64,000 nucleotides of DNA, taken from assembly GCA_009741485.1 (NCBI GenBank), contig CM019219.1, forward strand, positions 2,331,998 through 2,395,997, read 5' to 3'. A model generated the notes under the pieces. It did no database searches. It was not told the DNA's origin and saw only the letters and a program-made list of their open reading frames with translations. Of the stretch, positions 13,495 to 24,700 are shown in pieces. Position 1 is the first letter of the stretch. Every line of letters begins with the position of its first letter. Origin of the DNA: Malurus cyaneus samueli. Taxonomy: Eukaryota > Chordata > Aves > Passeriformes > Maluridae. Position numbers and translations under genes: made by a program.

Positions 13495-13546
13495 CGCGCT
13501 CTCCCGGCGCTGCGGCTGCCGCTCGCTCCCCACCGCAGCTCCCACG
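13495..13546. promoter_or_regulatory. Short CpG cluster, possible regulatory element
   Basis: Nine CpGs occur within about 52 bp (CTCGCGCTCTCCCGGCGC and the following GC-rich stretch), in a region where CpG is otherwise scarce. It is much shorter than a usual CpG island. No clear TATA box or initiator is placed relative to it and no downstream gene is visible. It might be an unmethylated enhancer core, a cryptic promoter, or a chance GC-rich patch. Confidence 0.3.
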
Positions 13547-13681
13547 CCTTTGTTCTGTCCAACACAAGTTTTATGTGGGCCCTTCTGCCTGCCACCCCTC
13601 CAGAGGGCCTCAGATGTAGCCCCCTTTCCAGGGGGCAGATGGGAGAGTGTAATTTCAGCTCTGTGATTTAAAGGGAATGGG

Positions 13682-13695
13682 TTTTTTTTTTTTTT
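13682..13695. repeat. T14 homopolymer
   Basis: Fourteen consecutive T residues follow a G and precede CCC. No flanking duplication is seen. It is probably a mononucleotide microsatellite. Confidence 0.85.
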
Positions 13696-15871
13696 CCCAA
13701 ATATCGTTGGGTAAATGTTAAATACAGGATGCATAATGTACTGTGCTGCAGGAGTTTTGGTACCTCTTAAGCAGCTTTTTATTATGCTAATGAACATTTG
13801 AAGGAACACCCATGTTTCATCCAAATGACACAATCAAATTAATGATCATTTATTAAGAACACATTAAATTGTTAATTTGTTCATGCCCTGCTTATGGATA
13901 TTTCTTAGCTTTATTTAATAACATATGGGTGTAGGTCGGAATCAAGCCCATGGCTGCAAACTGCAAACTCGTTTCCTCAAAATCAGTGGCTCACATAAAG
14001 CAGAACTCAACTCTAAATAAAATTACTGCACCTTGAGGGGATTCTTCCAACTCAATGCTCACCTTCTTTCATCTTTAGTAGGGATACAATTTTGAATACT
14101 TTCTTTTAGTCAGAGTTGCTTTCGGGACAGTTAAGTCATTAGGAAAATATTGAAGCTGTAGGAAAACAGGGGTTTGTCAGTTTAACTTCCTGAAAAAAAC
14201 AAATGCAATGAATCAGAATAATTTTTTTAAGTGGCTTAGACCTCATGCCATGCTCAGTCCAGAGACCCATTGGGAAATGTGCATCGACATCCCTCTGGTC
14301 ACAGGAGATGGGGCAGAGGGCACTGAGGCTGCCAGGCAGGTCTGATGTGGCCTGTGGTGCGTCACTTTTTCAGTGCTGCTGTTCTGTGAAGGTCTGAGAT
14401 CATGGAAAGGAGGGAAGGCTGGAGATTTACTGGTTTGGAGTTAGTTAGACTTGAACAGAGGAATTTATGTATGAATACAAATATGCATAAATCTTTGTGT
14501 GACTACTCAGCCAAAGGAAAATGGATAGCTTCCTGTAGCAACACTTAATGTTTTGATCGGTGTCTTTAAAGTAAATAAATCATTCACTCTGTACTTTTTT
14601 GTGAAGTGATTTATATCCTGAAGATGCAGGGTTCTTTTAAAGCAGTGTTAGATGGGAAGAGCAGGAGCTGTGCTGTGAAAGCCCTGCGTCCCTGCTTGAG
14701 GATCTGCAGTGGCTGTTAACCAACAAGGTACCTCCCCTGAGCTGCAGAGACTCACACGGGGAAAAGCCTGGAACGCTGACTTCAGTGGGAGCTGAGTGCT
14801 CAACACCTCCCAGGATTGGACCTCAAATACTTATCTGTAGGAGCTTTCCATTATTCATTCTACAAATGAAACTGGTTGTAATGTAAATTATAGAATGAAT
14901 CTTTCTACGGCTTAAGATCCTGTAACTTAAACCTCCTAGGCTGCTTATCTGCCTTCTGCCACCTACCTACAGTTTATCCGGTGCACTTGGCATTCTTGAT
15001 TGTTCCGTGCATATAAATTTCAATCATACCCACAGGGTCCCTCTATTCTATAATAGCTTGCATTGTGAGCAATTTAGCAGAGAACCGCTCTGCCCAAACA
15101 CTGAGTGAGACATTTGCTGTTGGGAAAAGCAAAACCCTTGGGAAGTACCATGCATATTCCTCACATAATGCTGTAATAAGGCAATTGTATTGAAATTAAA
15201 GAAAGAGATTGAGAGATTTATCTCCCTTTTCAGTCACACGGTATCATGGAGCTGTCCGGGAGTCTCTAAGCAAAGCAATCCCACGTATGCAAAATCAGCC
15301 AGCTCGGGAAGTTGGGCTGATTGGCTAATGATGGCTTGATACCTTCTACCAAAGTCATTAAAATTCTTCCTTATCTCAACAGAATAACTTCTCACTGTAA
15401 TAATCTTATTACACCCCAGTTGTTCTATTGCTCTGCCAGGCAGGTTACACACAGTGCCTGCCTCTGTGATTCCGTGCCTGCCTCTCATCCTGGTGGGTGT
15501 ACAGCTCCAAGCCAGCCCTTCCCAAAACACCATAGATGTTGTTGCAGGAACTCGCCTGCCCCAGTAAGGAGTGAAAAACAGTCCTTGGCTGTGAGTGCAC
15601 AAAAATGGACCTCTCGAACCCCTGTGTGGATACCTGAGTGACAGGGAATGTGCAAAGGAAGTATGTGTGGCAGCAGTGCTTTTAAGATAGCCATCCTCCC
15701 CCTGCCCTCACTGTCTGTGCTTGGCATATGGGGATAAGAAAAAAACAAGGAGAGGATTACGATGCCTTGGGGAAATGAGGTGTGTCTCCGTGGGCTGAAA
15801 GTGGAATGGGTCCTAAATCCCAGTGGCCTAGGAGAAAGTCTAAGGAGGTGGAAAAGGTGCTATTTGTATGG

Positions 15872-16160
15872 TCACAGAATGACAGATAGGTTTGGGTTGG
15901 AAGGGACTTTAAAGAACGCCTTGTTCCACCCCCTGCCATGGGCAGAGACACCTTCCACTATCCCAAAGTGCTCCAAGCCCCAATGTCCAGCCTGGCCTTG
16001 GGCACTGCCAGGGATCCAGGGGCAGCCACAGCTTCTCTGGGCACCCTGTGCCAGGGCCTGCCCACCCTACAGGGAACAGTTCCTTCCCAATATATAATCT
16101 AAATCTACTGTCTTTCAGTTTAAAGCCATTCCCCCTTGTCTTGTCTCTACTTGCCAGAAC
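15872..16160 (-). mobile_element. CR1 LINE fragment, 3' part, minus strand
   Basis: The plus strand reads TCACAGAATGACAGATAGG then TTTGGGTTGGAAGGGACTTT, the antisense CR1 3' terminus. It continues with CCCTGCCATGGGCAGAGACA, CAGCCTGGCCTTGGGCACTG, GGGCACCCTGTGCCAGGGCC and a TTTAAAGCCATTCCCCCTTG block. The element is minus-strand and 5'-truncated near 16160. The plus-strand frame 15762-16097 is a translation of this repeat and is not a gene. Confidence 0.93.
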
Positions 16161-18394
16161 TATGATTTGGAACAGTCCTTATAGTTTCCCAGACCGACAT
16201 GTCTTTGAGCATACTCATTTAACTCTGTGAAGGATTTAATTAAAAAAAACAACAAAACTCACTTTTAAGTAACAAAACAATGGCCCACGTGATTTATCAT
16301 CCTGAGGTACCTTGTAACAGCACAGTCAGAATGAAGCAGTTTGTTTGGAGAGACCACAGGGGATCCACAGCAGGAACTGTTCGATGACACTGCAGGCAAA
16401 GGAAGTCCATGAAAGTCTTTATGGGAACCTAAAATATGTATTTAGTGGTTCCTACCAATATTAAAAAAACATCAGGAAGGATTATGCTTAAATCTATTGC
16501 AAGTGATTTCCCTTAATAAAGTTAAGGAGATTTCTTTCCATAATACTCATCATGTTCCTCCTGAAGTTCATTCTATTATCATCCTCACTAGTAGTTCTTT
16601 CCTAATATTTATGAGATAAGAGAGTTTTGGCCTCAGGTATGGAAGGGAGCATTTTGGGGAAGAAAGCCAATTTGTCTGGGGAGGCAATCCCATGGCAGAA
16701 TGCTGATGTGTTCTGCTGGCAGCACCATGGGAGAAGAGTGTGAAAAAAGTATTTTCCAGGTCAACAAACAAATAAAAATGCAGTTAATTTCTTTTTGTGG
16801 CCATTTGCAATCTGAACTGAAAGTAGTTTCTCACTCAAATAAGAAACAATTTTTTTTTTCAAATCAAATACTTTTTTGGGGGGCAAAACTGGAAGTCATT
16901 GAGAAGGTTGAGGAGATGTTTCAGAAAGTCTGTGCTCTGCCCTCATCCTTTCTCCTGTCAGCCATCCCACCCAGGGTACTTGAGCTCAGCAAGAAGAATC
17001 AATTTGCAGAAATGGAGAGTCTTTGGGGATTTTTACTATGGCCCTCAATTTGTGAACTTTATGAAATACTTCTCTTCTTTGGCGTCACTTCACCATTTGT
17101 GGAAAAGTAGGGAATACCCTTTGTCCTCATCTATCCCTTTAGACACAGACTATTTCTGCAAATGTTTAAGAGAGAAGCTTTTTGAAGAAAATGTTAAAGA
17201 ATGAGCAATTTGTTATGTTTTAGCTGTCATTTGCAATAATCCCTGGACACACCAGATAGTCTGGAGACCCAGTGTGAGACATCTTACAGTCAAGCAGTAA
17301 GAGGAAGTGCTTGGTTGAAGAAACTAATTTCTCTAACAATTGGAGACAAGAGAAAAGAAAAGAGAAAAGCACGTGGTCACATGTGGGAATTCAGATCCCC
17401 ACTGAGCAGCTGATCCCATTCGATTCCTGGAACCTCTGGTAATCTCAGGAACCAAACCCATGACTTCGAGCCCCATTCCACATTCAAGTGCTCCGTGCCT
17501 GCTCATTTCTTTCTCTAACAGGTAGAATGATCAGCATTTCTGGAGCACTGCCCTTAGCCAGCTCTAAGCTGCTTCTGTGGAATTCAGTGGGAGAGCTCCT
17601 CACTTCACATGGAGCACCAGCACAGCCAACACGCATTATAAACACAAGGGGGTAGTAATCACACCTAATTCTTTGCTGCACATAAGTGTAGAACTTTCCT
17701 CTGTCTTTGTCCCAAGAGCTACAATATGTCTTAAAATCAATAAAGTCGATACCTTTAAAAAAGATTTGTTGATGTTTGGACTACACATAAAATTAGATGC
17801 TCTGATTAATGCTGCAACAACATGACAGCATCATTGCATTATGGCTCGTGAAGCCCTTCCTCGTTCACCTACTAACAAATAACTGAATCTTGGAATAATA
17901 AAGGCTAAAAATTACAACTAAAAGAATAGTTATTGACTCACAGAAATAAACTGCAAACTGCTCCCATTGTGCTCCCTTCCATATGCATTGTATTGTCATT
18001 TATTCACGTCCTTCCTCACCCTGGATGTCAGAGCACTTAACAAAGAAACACTTAACAAACAAACAATGCAGTCCCTCCATGGGGTTTATGTGGCAAGTGC
18101 TCTGCTGTAAATAACAGCCCATCATAACCAGCCCTTGGCTGAGCAGCTCCTTGGAAAAACAGTGATGGACACACTTCAGAGTGAGGAACCTTCTCCTCCT
18201 CTGGGGCTGGTGCCCATGTGAAGCTCTAAAAATTTAACTCTCTGTTTGTAAATATTGGACTTGAAAATATGTTTGTCTTTTAAAAGCTTTATCTAAGCAG
18301 TATTTTTCAAAACTTTTCCCAGTTTCACCTTCCTCCCCAGACTCTCCCAGATTGCCTTCTCAAAAAGGAACAAAAATTGACAAAAACATGAAAG
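16161..18394. other. Unique non-coding DNA
   Basis: No gene or recognised interspersed repeat. A 22-bp purine tract lies at 17348-17369. CACTTAACAAA occurs twice at 18034-18044 and 18049-18059 (period 15). The 136-codon frame at 16700-17110 matches nothing I know and has no convincing splice context. Confidence 0.55.
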
Positions 18395-18522
18395 CTGGAG
18401 AAGGATTTTTAAGAGGGACGTGGAGTGATGGGACAAGAGGGAATGGCTTTAAGGTCAAAGGGTATATTTTGTATCATTTGGTATTAGGAAGAAATTTTTT
18501 ACTGTAAGGGTGGTTCTTACAC
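18395..18522 (+). mobile_element. CR1 LINE internal fragment, plus strand, lacking its 3' end
   Basis: CTGGAGAAGGATTTTTAAGA, GGACAAGAGGGAATGGCTTT, and TTAGGAAGAAATTTTTTACT followed by GTAAGGGTGGT match the sense strand of the CR1 region just upstream of the tail seen in the other copies. The usual continuation to the ATTCTATGATTCTGTGA end is missing after about 18522. CR1 copies are normally truncated at the 5' end, so losing the 3' end implies a later deletion or rearrangement. Confidence 0.8.
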
Positions 18523-21171
18523 ACTGATGACTTCAAAGACATTGTCCCTGCTTTGTGTTGACATCAGAAGCAAATTGGCTTTGCGTTCTCCATCATTTCC
18601 CTCCTGCTGCAGATGTGCCACAACCCGAGGAGTTTCTTCTGCAGTGTCTTTGGGCTCTGGGGATATTTCTGGGACCAAGGAAGTAACAGCTGGGAGGTTT
18701 GCATTCAGACTGGGCTGTCTGCACTGCTTAGGTTAATTAGATTTATGTCTCATCTTATAAACTTTTGTACCATGTTACTGCCCTTCCATAGACTCACCCC
18801 TCAGTAGATTGGGTTTAATTGCTGCGCAGTGTCTCTGAGTTTTGTTATTATCCAGTGTTCTTCATATTTTAATTGCAGTTACAAACTTGTAGTCCCTATA
18901 AACTCAGCCTTGATGATATTTTCCTGCTGGAGTAGCCCATGTTTCTCTTGTATCTGTGTAGTGAGAGACTTCATTCTGTTCCTTTTGAAAATAATTATTT
19001 CTGCCCCCCTGACTTTTCAATCTCAAATAACCATGTCAAGGTATATTATTTTTTAAAGCCTTGATAAGAAGCTATTTTATTATTCTTCAGACAAGCAATC
19101 AAAGTCATTGGAGACTGCTGAAACAGAATGAAATAACAGGCTGGAATGGAGCCTTTTTGGAGAGAACAAAGCAGCTGATAGTTGGCTGCATTATCTAAAT
19201 TTGGTTGCTTGGTGGGAGGAGCTGCCAGGCACAGGGATGCTGGGGAGGCACCCAGTAACAGTGGTGGTGTAAACTGGAGTAGGGACAGTCGAGATCATGG
19301 TGTGTCTAATGGGAAACCAGGAAAAGGAAGGAAGGAGGGAGAAGGAAGTTTGAAAGAGGTGGCAAATTTCAGAGCATGGCCTTTGCAATAAATTGTAGGA
19401 CAAGAGCATGGATGACCTAAAAAGCTTCATATTGCAAGTTGCACTCAGTTTTACAAGAGAAGACAGTGCCAGAATAAACAATAAGTTACAATAAACCTGA
19501 CAATAAACCTGTGATCTTGATCCCAGCTCCAAAACCATTCTGAGCGAGCGGCAGCGGGTGCTGTCCCAGGCAGAGAAGATGAGCACAGGGTTGCTCGAGG
19601 GTCCTTCAGAAGTGCTTCCTACTTCGGTGATTTGCTTTGTGACCTGCTGCTTGTTTTGTTTGTTTCTTCCTCTCTTCTGGTAAATTAAAACGGAAGATTC
19701 TTATGCCAACACTGTAGCTTGAATTAGGGGTCAGTATGGCCACGTGAAACACTTGTTAAGATGGCTTTGAGCATACTCACACAATTAAAACAATGACCTA
19801 CAGCACTCCTCTTGTTTTGAAGGGACTGTTTGTCTCAGAAGTGTGTCATATTTAATTTCATTTCATCTCATTGTTGAGTGAAAAAAATAAAAGAAAAAAG
19901 ACAATTTCATTTGCTTCCACTCAGTATGAACATGAATAGAATATATGAAAATTGAGGTTTTGTAATTAAGGTCTATAACATCAGGAGAAACAAATATATC
20001 CGTGATATGTGTGCTGACCTTAAGTGGAAAAATCCAATTCTGTTAGACAATGTGTGTGCACAAATATCAATATTTGTGTGTCTTTATGTGCATCAGACTC
20101 TCCCTCTTCGGGTTTTCCACTGAATATTGCCCTCCACAAACACATCTCTGCCAAGGACCCCCACACAGACCTGGGTGTTGGAGATGATATTTGCATGGAG
20201 AAATCATTTGAAAGGGCATTCCCTGTGTTGTTGACAGGAACCATGTTTGGAGCAAGCTGCTGTTTGATCGTGGGATGTCTGGATCGCAGTGAGAGTCACC
20301 TGCCCCTGGGATGCTACAAGGAGGAAAGGGACCCTGGGGCAAATTCTGCCCTGGTTTGTGTGTAGCTGCACAGGGGTTATGCTGCTGCAGGGGACAGCCT
20401 GGGTCTGTGGGCTCCTGAGGATGCTCTGAGCACCTGGGTGATCCCTCTCAGAGAGCTGGGTAGAATAATCCAGATAAAAATATTTGTATTGAATATTTAC
20501 TCAAAGCTTTGTCTGCATGGTCAGTTGTCCTTGATTTTGCATGTTCCTGGAGGTGAGGAAACTCAGCAAGGTTTTAGGTAGAAGCAGAGAAAGACTGAAA
20601 AATATACTATGGCAAAATTTCAAATCAACCTGTTTAGGGGGCTGTCCCTGGTATTTAGTCAATACTTACATTTGCAGTGAAATTCTTGTTGCAGTTGGTA
20701 ATAGGAAGATGGCTGTTAGGGGACCATCCGCTGATTTAATTATCCTACATGAGTGTCAGTAAGGATGGGAATACTTAAAAGCATTTAACAAAACTCACAG
20801 ATACTCAGCAAGGTGTTTTTGTCTTGTTAAAGACTTATTCCCTCCTTCCTCCCTGTGAGCTGCACAGGAAGGCTCCGAGAGTTCAATATTCTTATAATTC
20901 AGATGACAACTGAATCCCTCCTCTTGTTCCATCCAGGCTTAATTAGCATTTTCATGTGCATTTCCTTGTTCTTGCTGAAAAGCCTGAGATGAGAGAGAAG
21001 ATGTTCAGGTAATTAAGTAATTATGAAATACCCTCCTCTTTCTTTGACTGCCCCAGGGAAATTTGCCAACTCACTAACCTGTACTGCTTTGTAAGATGTC
21101 CCCATTCAAGGGCTCTCGCTGTGCCTTGCCCAGTTTGGAATCACCTGGAGAAGGTTCCAGGGAGACTTTAT
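18523..21171. other. Unique non-coding DNA
   Basis: I see no gene, RNA gene or recognisable repeat. Frames such as 19191-19586 and 20024-20365 overlap frames on the opposite strand and carry no domain I recognise. Confidence 0.55.
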
Positions 21172-21260
21172 GGAATCATAGAATAGTCTGGGTTGTAAGG
21201 GAGCCTAAGGATCATCTGTTTACCAACCCCTTGCCATGGGCAGGGACATTTTCCACTAGA
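21172..21260 (-). mobile_element. CR1 LINE tail, minus strand, left arm of inverted pair
   Basis: GGAATCATAGAATAGTCTGG, CCCCTTGCCATGGGCAGGGA and TTTTCCACTAGA are the antisense CR1 3' terminus. The 3' end is at the left (21172) and the 5' truncation at about 21260. There it abuts a second CR1 tail in the opposite orientation. Confidence 0.9.
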
Positions 21261-21390
21261 AGTGTCCAAGGCCAGGGTGGATGGGCTTGGAAAATCCTGG
21301 GGTAGTGGAAGGTGTCCCTGCCCATGGCAGGGAGTGGAACAGCATGAGTTTTAAAATTCTTTCCAACCCAAACCATTCTATGATTCTGTG
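21261..21390 (+). mobile_element. CR1 LINE tail, plus strand, right arm of inverted pair
   Basis: AGTGTCCAAGGCCAGGGTGG, GTAGTGGAAGGTGTCCCTGC, CAACCCAAACCATTCTATGA and TTCTGTGA form a sense-strand CR1 tail with an intact terminal motif at about 21390. Its last 90 nt or so are imperfectly complementary to 21172-21260, so together the two can fold into a long hairpin. The 130-bp arm extends further 5' than its partner. Confidence 0.92.
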
Positions 21391-23830
21391 AAATAGGGAT
21401 TCAAAGCTCAGGCTGGTTCTTGGTACAGGGAGATTGGTGAGGAGAGGTGTGGAAGAGTTGCCTGCCAGCTTAGCATGAGATCTCGGGGGAGCTGCCACCA
21501 CATGAACAGGAGGAAAGGCAGCCCCTGTACCAGGCTGGAGCATGGCCAGAGAACAAATCAGTGCAGGGTTTTCCATTGTCCATCAGGGGCTGGATGGGTC
21601 ACCATCAATAGATAATCAGCCCAGGGAATTCAGGGCAGTGTGGCTGAGAGGGGCAGCAGCAGCAGATCAGTGATCCTTGTTGGATTGGGCAGTTGGGGTT
21701 TTGCTGCCTTTCCCCTGTGATTGGCAGCCCGGGTGCATTTATGGCACTTTTCATACCTCCCTGCAAACACTGAAATTACAGCTTTAGCTGAAAGACAGCC
21801 AAAACGTCTGAAAGGCTCATTGTTTCCCAAGTAATATTTTCAATACAAATTGAACTGAATGGTTCTTGAAAACAATTGTATATTAAACTCCAGCAAATAT
21901 CCGTGCTGTTCAGGCCCACACAGGCTAATATAAACGCCAGCGTGACTTGATAAAAGCACAATGAAAGGTTCTATTTTTGTTAGTGTCAGTGACCTTGCGT
22001 GGCTGTTTAAGGACTGTTCAATCTCCTGTTCAGGATGTATAAAATTAATATACCTAAGGGGGAGGATGTTATTAGGAGTTAGCTCGGAAATGCTACAGGA
22101 AATGCTGCAGATAGATGGCTGAAATTACCCTGTAGACATTGTTCAAACAGATCTGTGTTTAAAATTAAACTTACAAGAAAATCCTTTTACTAGTTAGTTA
22201 CCAACATAATAAGTATCTATTGATTGCATCTCCATTTGTTACATCTCAATAAAAGAAAGAGTTTTAAAACTACATAAAAGAACAAGGGGGGGAAGAATGT
22301 TAGAAGTGTTATTAACATATTAAAAGATAACCACAATGGATATAATAAAATACATTATTCACGAGGCATGATAGCAAAACTCGGTGAGAGTGTCTTTGCC
22401 CCTGCACGTTCTTAACATTACTGAAAAGAATTATTTCTCTTCATCTATTTTCTGCTGCCTCTGCTTTACCTCAAAAGCCATACATTATTCCCCCAATCTA
22501 TTTCATTGAGCAAGATAATTATCTATGCATGGATGCTTTAGCATTAAAGACATCTCCCAGGAAGTACAACTTTCCCATTTATTTATTTTATTTTATTTTA
22601 TTTTAACAAAAGGGCTAAAAGAGAGGTGTGTGGGAGAAGGAAATAAAGATCAGTTTTAAAACATAGCTAATGACATGCTAATGTGCCCAAATGAATATTG
22701 AAAGAACTCAAACATTGCTTTGAAATTAATTATAGCACTCCCTTTGTCCTGTAGAAATGGGAGATTAAAACCTGTACGGAGATGTTTACTATGTTTAATT
22801 TTCAATTGTTTCTTTGATGTAACAGATAGAAAGGTTTGCACCTGCAAAGTAAAAAGGCTGTGAACAGATTGCAAACATTCTGCAAACACTTCATCAAGAA
22901 TTTTAGTTGTCAGCCTCCCCAAGCACAAGGGAGCCTTGATGATATCTTTGTGTGCCTTTGACTCCTTTTGATTAATAAATGCAAACAAATTTCGCTCAGT
23001 AACCTCTGGTTGCAATCCATGCATGTCAATTAGGGACAACCTCTGGTGAAGGGAGGCACTGAAGTCTGTTCTCCCTCCTTCTCCTACACAATAAATAGTT
23101 GATCTTTAATGCTTTTTGACAATTAGAAAATGAAATCTTTTGTAGTTGTGCAATCCTGGCTACTCTTCATTATTTTGTTCTCAGCAGTGACAGATCCATG
23201 TTTGCTGTAGTATTACAGTGTTTGGGCAGATGAGCTAATTCTTTTTTTTCCTTCCTTTACTTTTTCTAATGCTACTTCATCCCAGTATTGAAACTTAAAA
23301 TGCAAATACTGATTTTTTTTTTCACTGAGCCGTGTGAGTTTTATCAATACGATGGATTTTAGGAAGAGCTATTTGGAACTTGAATAAAACCGAAGCAAAT
23401 GATTGTCTGACTTGGTGGATCCACCTCAAAAATAGTACTAAAACTGTCTTTAAAAGGTGTGGAATATCCCTGACACCTCGGACAAGCAGCAGAACCTGTA
23501 TTAGGGCTGTGTTCCTGTTCCTGCACCCCTTTCTGCTGTTCAGCTGTGCAATAGCAGGGGCAGAGGCCAATTCAACTCCCCCTTGTACGTGGCGGGGGCT
23601 TATCAGATGAGGCAGATGGTTTTAGAAATGAATGAACTGAGCTGCTTTCTGGATGGGAACAGATGCACAGACAGAGGCTGCACAACTTGGGGGTTTTTAT
23701 AAACTGTTAGGTCCTAGGAATATAGTTAGGTGCTTGAAGGAATTCTGGAAATGTAAGGATGAAGTAGGCGGGAAAAACCTCAGCCCAAATAGACTTTGCA
23801 AGAAAAATTATAAGATATACCAAAGGATAA
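21391..23830. other. Unique AT-rich non-coding DNA
   Basis: No gene or interspersed repeat is recognised. The stretch 22150-23120 is very AT-rich and includes a TTTTA microsatellite. It has many TAAT-type motifs but no frame that resembles a protein. Confidence 0.55.
22578..22606. repeat. TTTTA-type microsatellite
   Basis: The tract consists of two TTTA-type units followed by about four TTTTA units. It is a simple AT-rich microsatellite and probably polymorphic. Confidence 0.85.
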
Positions 23831-23915
23831 GAACACAGAATCACAAAATCACTGAATCACCAAATCACAGAATGATCTGCGCTGGAAGGGACCCAGAAGC
23901 ATCATCAAGTCATGA
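23831..23915 (-). mobile_element. CR1-type retroposon tail with expanded terminal repeats, minus strand
   Basis: Several copies of the 8-9 nt terminal unit (AATCACAGA-like) occur in a row (23831-23875). They are followed by a GGAAGGGACC motif and a TCATCAAGTC remnant, which is the antisense CR1 3' end. The microsatellite-like terminal repeats are expanded compared with the one or two units at the other CR1 tails here. The body is short and decayed. Confidence 0.75.
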
Positions 23916-24329
23916 GAAATTGAGATTTTGCAGAGAGGTTTGTGTAGAAATAATGAAGGTATGACCCCAAAAATGAGTGTCTGTGTCTTGATGTTCAAGA
24001 AAAATGTGGAACAGAGCCTGAAGGGCTACAGGAATCAAAGTGTAAGAACTTACCTGGTCTCAGGTAGAATAAATTCAAAGGTGCTCAGTGGGCTCAGATC
24101 AGGAAGGGTTAATACATCTGTTCAGATGGAGACAGGAATGGGGGGAGAAGGGGATGGATAATGTTCTCAACACCCAAAGCCTCATTTTCTCATCTTGACA
24201 CTGTACAAGGCTTCAGATGGAGGAAAACCACTATGTAAAAAATCAAATAATTTGCAAAAGAGGATATAAATAGAAAATAGAATAACACACTTATTTTTTT
24301 GTCCAATGCTATCACATGCCACGCTATCC
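23916..24329. other. Unassigned DNA between CR1 pieces
   Basis: This segment lies between a minus-strand CR1 tail and a plus-strand reverse-transcriptase relic. I recognise no gene. It may include further CR1 sequence too decayed to identify by eye. Confidence 0.4.
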
Positions 24330-24700
24330 TGATCTCTTTCCGTGATAGTATAGCTGATTTTCTTGACAAAGAAAATGCACTAGGTCTCATCTTTATGGAC
24401 TTCAGTGAAGCATTTGATATAACACCACATGGGAAATTATCAGGGAATGTGGAGGCAGTGGAGATTAGTAGAAAACCAGAAAGGTTGATAAGGAACAAGC
24501 CTGGAAATGATAAGAGATCATTTCCAGGTGGAAATGATAAGAGATTGCATTAACAGGGAAGACATCGAGTTAGAAGGAGGTTACCCAGAGCATTCCCCAA
24601 AGGCTGGGCCTGACACTATCTTGTGCAATATTCCAGGGAATGGCCTTGGGGAGGAGGACCATGCTAACTGAGTTTGGAGATAGCACAAAATTAAAAACAT
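24330..24700 (+). pseudogene. Decayed CR1/LINE reverse-transcriptase (ORF2) relic
   Basis: In frame, 24347-24430 reads roughly ADFLDKENALGLIFMDFSEA followed by FDITPHGKL, which resembles the LINE reverse-transcriptase segment with the DFSKAFD motif that precedes the catalytic block. Further on, GGAATGGCCTTGGGGAGGAG and TTTGGAGATAGCACAAAATT resemble the segment that encodes the FADDTKL catalytic motif. There the conserved FADDT is degraded to FGDST and lies in a different frame, so there are frameshifts as well as substitutions. Stops follow, and the 27-bp duplication at 24502-24545 also disrupts it. It is a dead fragment. Homology may extend to about 25100, but I cannot follow it by eye. Confidence 0.75.
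24502..24545. repeat. 27-bp period partial tandem duplication with hairpin
   Basis: TGGAAATGATAAGAGAT occurs at 24502-24518 and again at 24529-24545. The first copy also forms an inverted repeat with the sequence between the copies: CTGGAAATGA (24501-24510) pairs with TCATTTCCAG (24518-24527) across a 7-nt loop. It lies inside the reverse-transcriptase relic and arose after or during its decay. Confidence 0.85.

Larger units (their letters stand above)
6357..15871. other. Long block without recognisable retroposons
   Basis: About 9.5 kb contains no CR1, MIR or tRNA-SINE that I can recognise, although CR1 pieces occur every few kilobases over much of the window. No coding exon is supported: frames are at most 140 codons and overlap on both strands. 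Smaller structures inside are a CpG-retaining AT-rich patch (6785-6890), a G15 run (7477-7491), a nested palindrome (8790-8818), a T14 tract (13682-13695) and a tight CpG cluster (13495-13546). Confidence 0.55.

Noticed and set aside
18034..18059. CACTTAACAAA direct repeat, possible old SINE tail
   Set aside because: An 11-bp A-rich repeat with period 15 is most simply local slippage.
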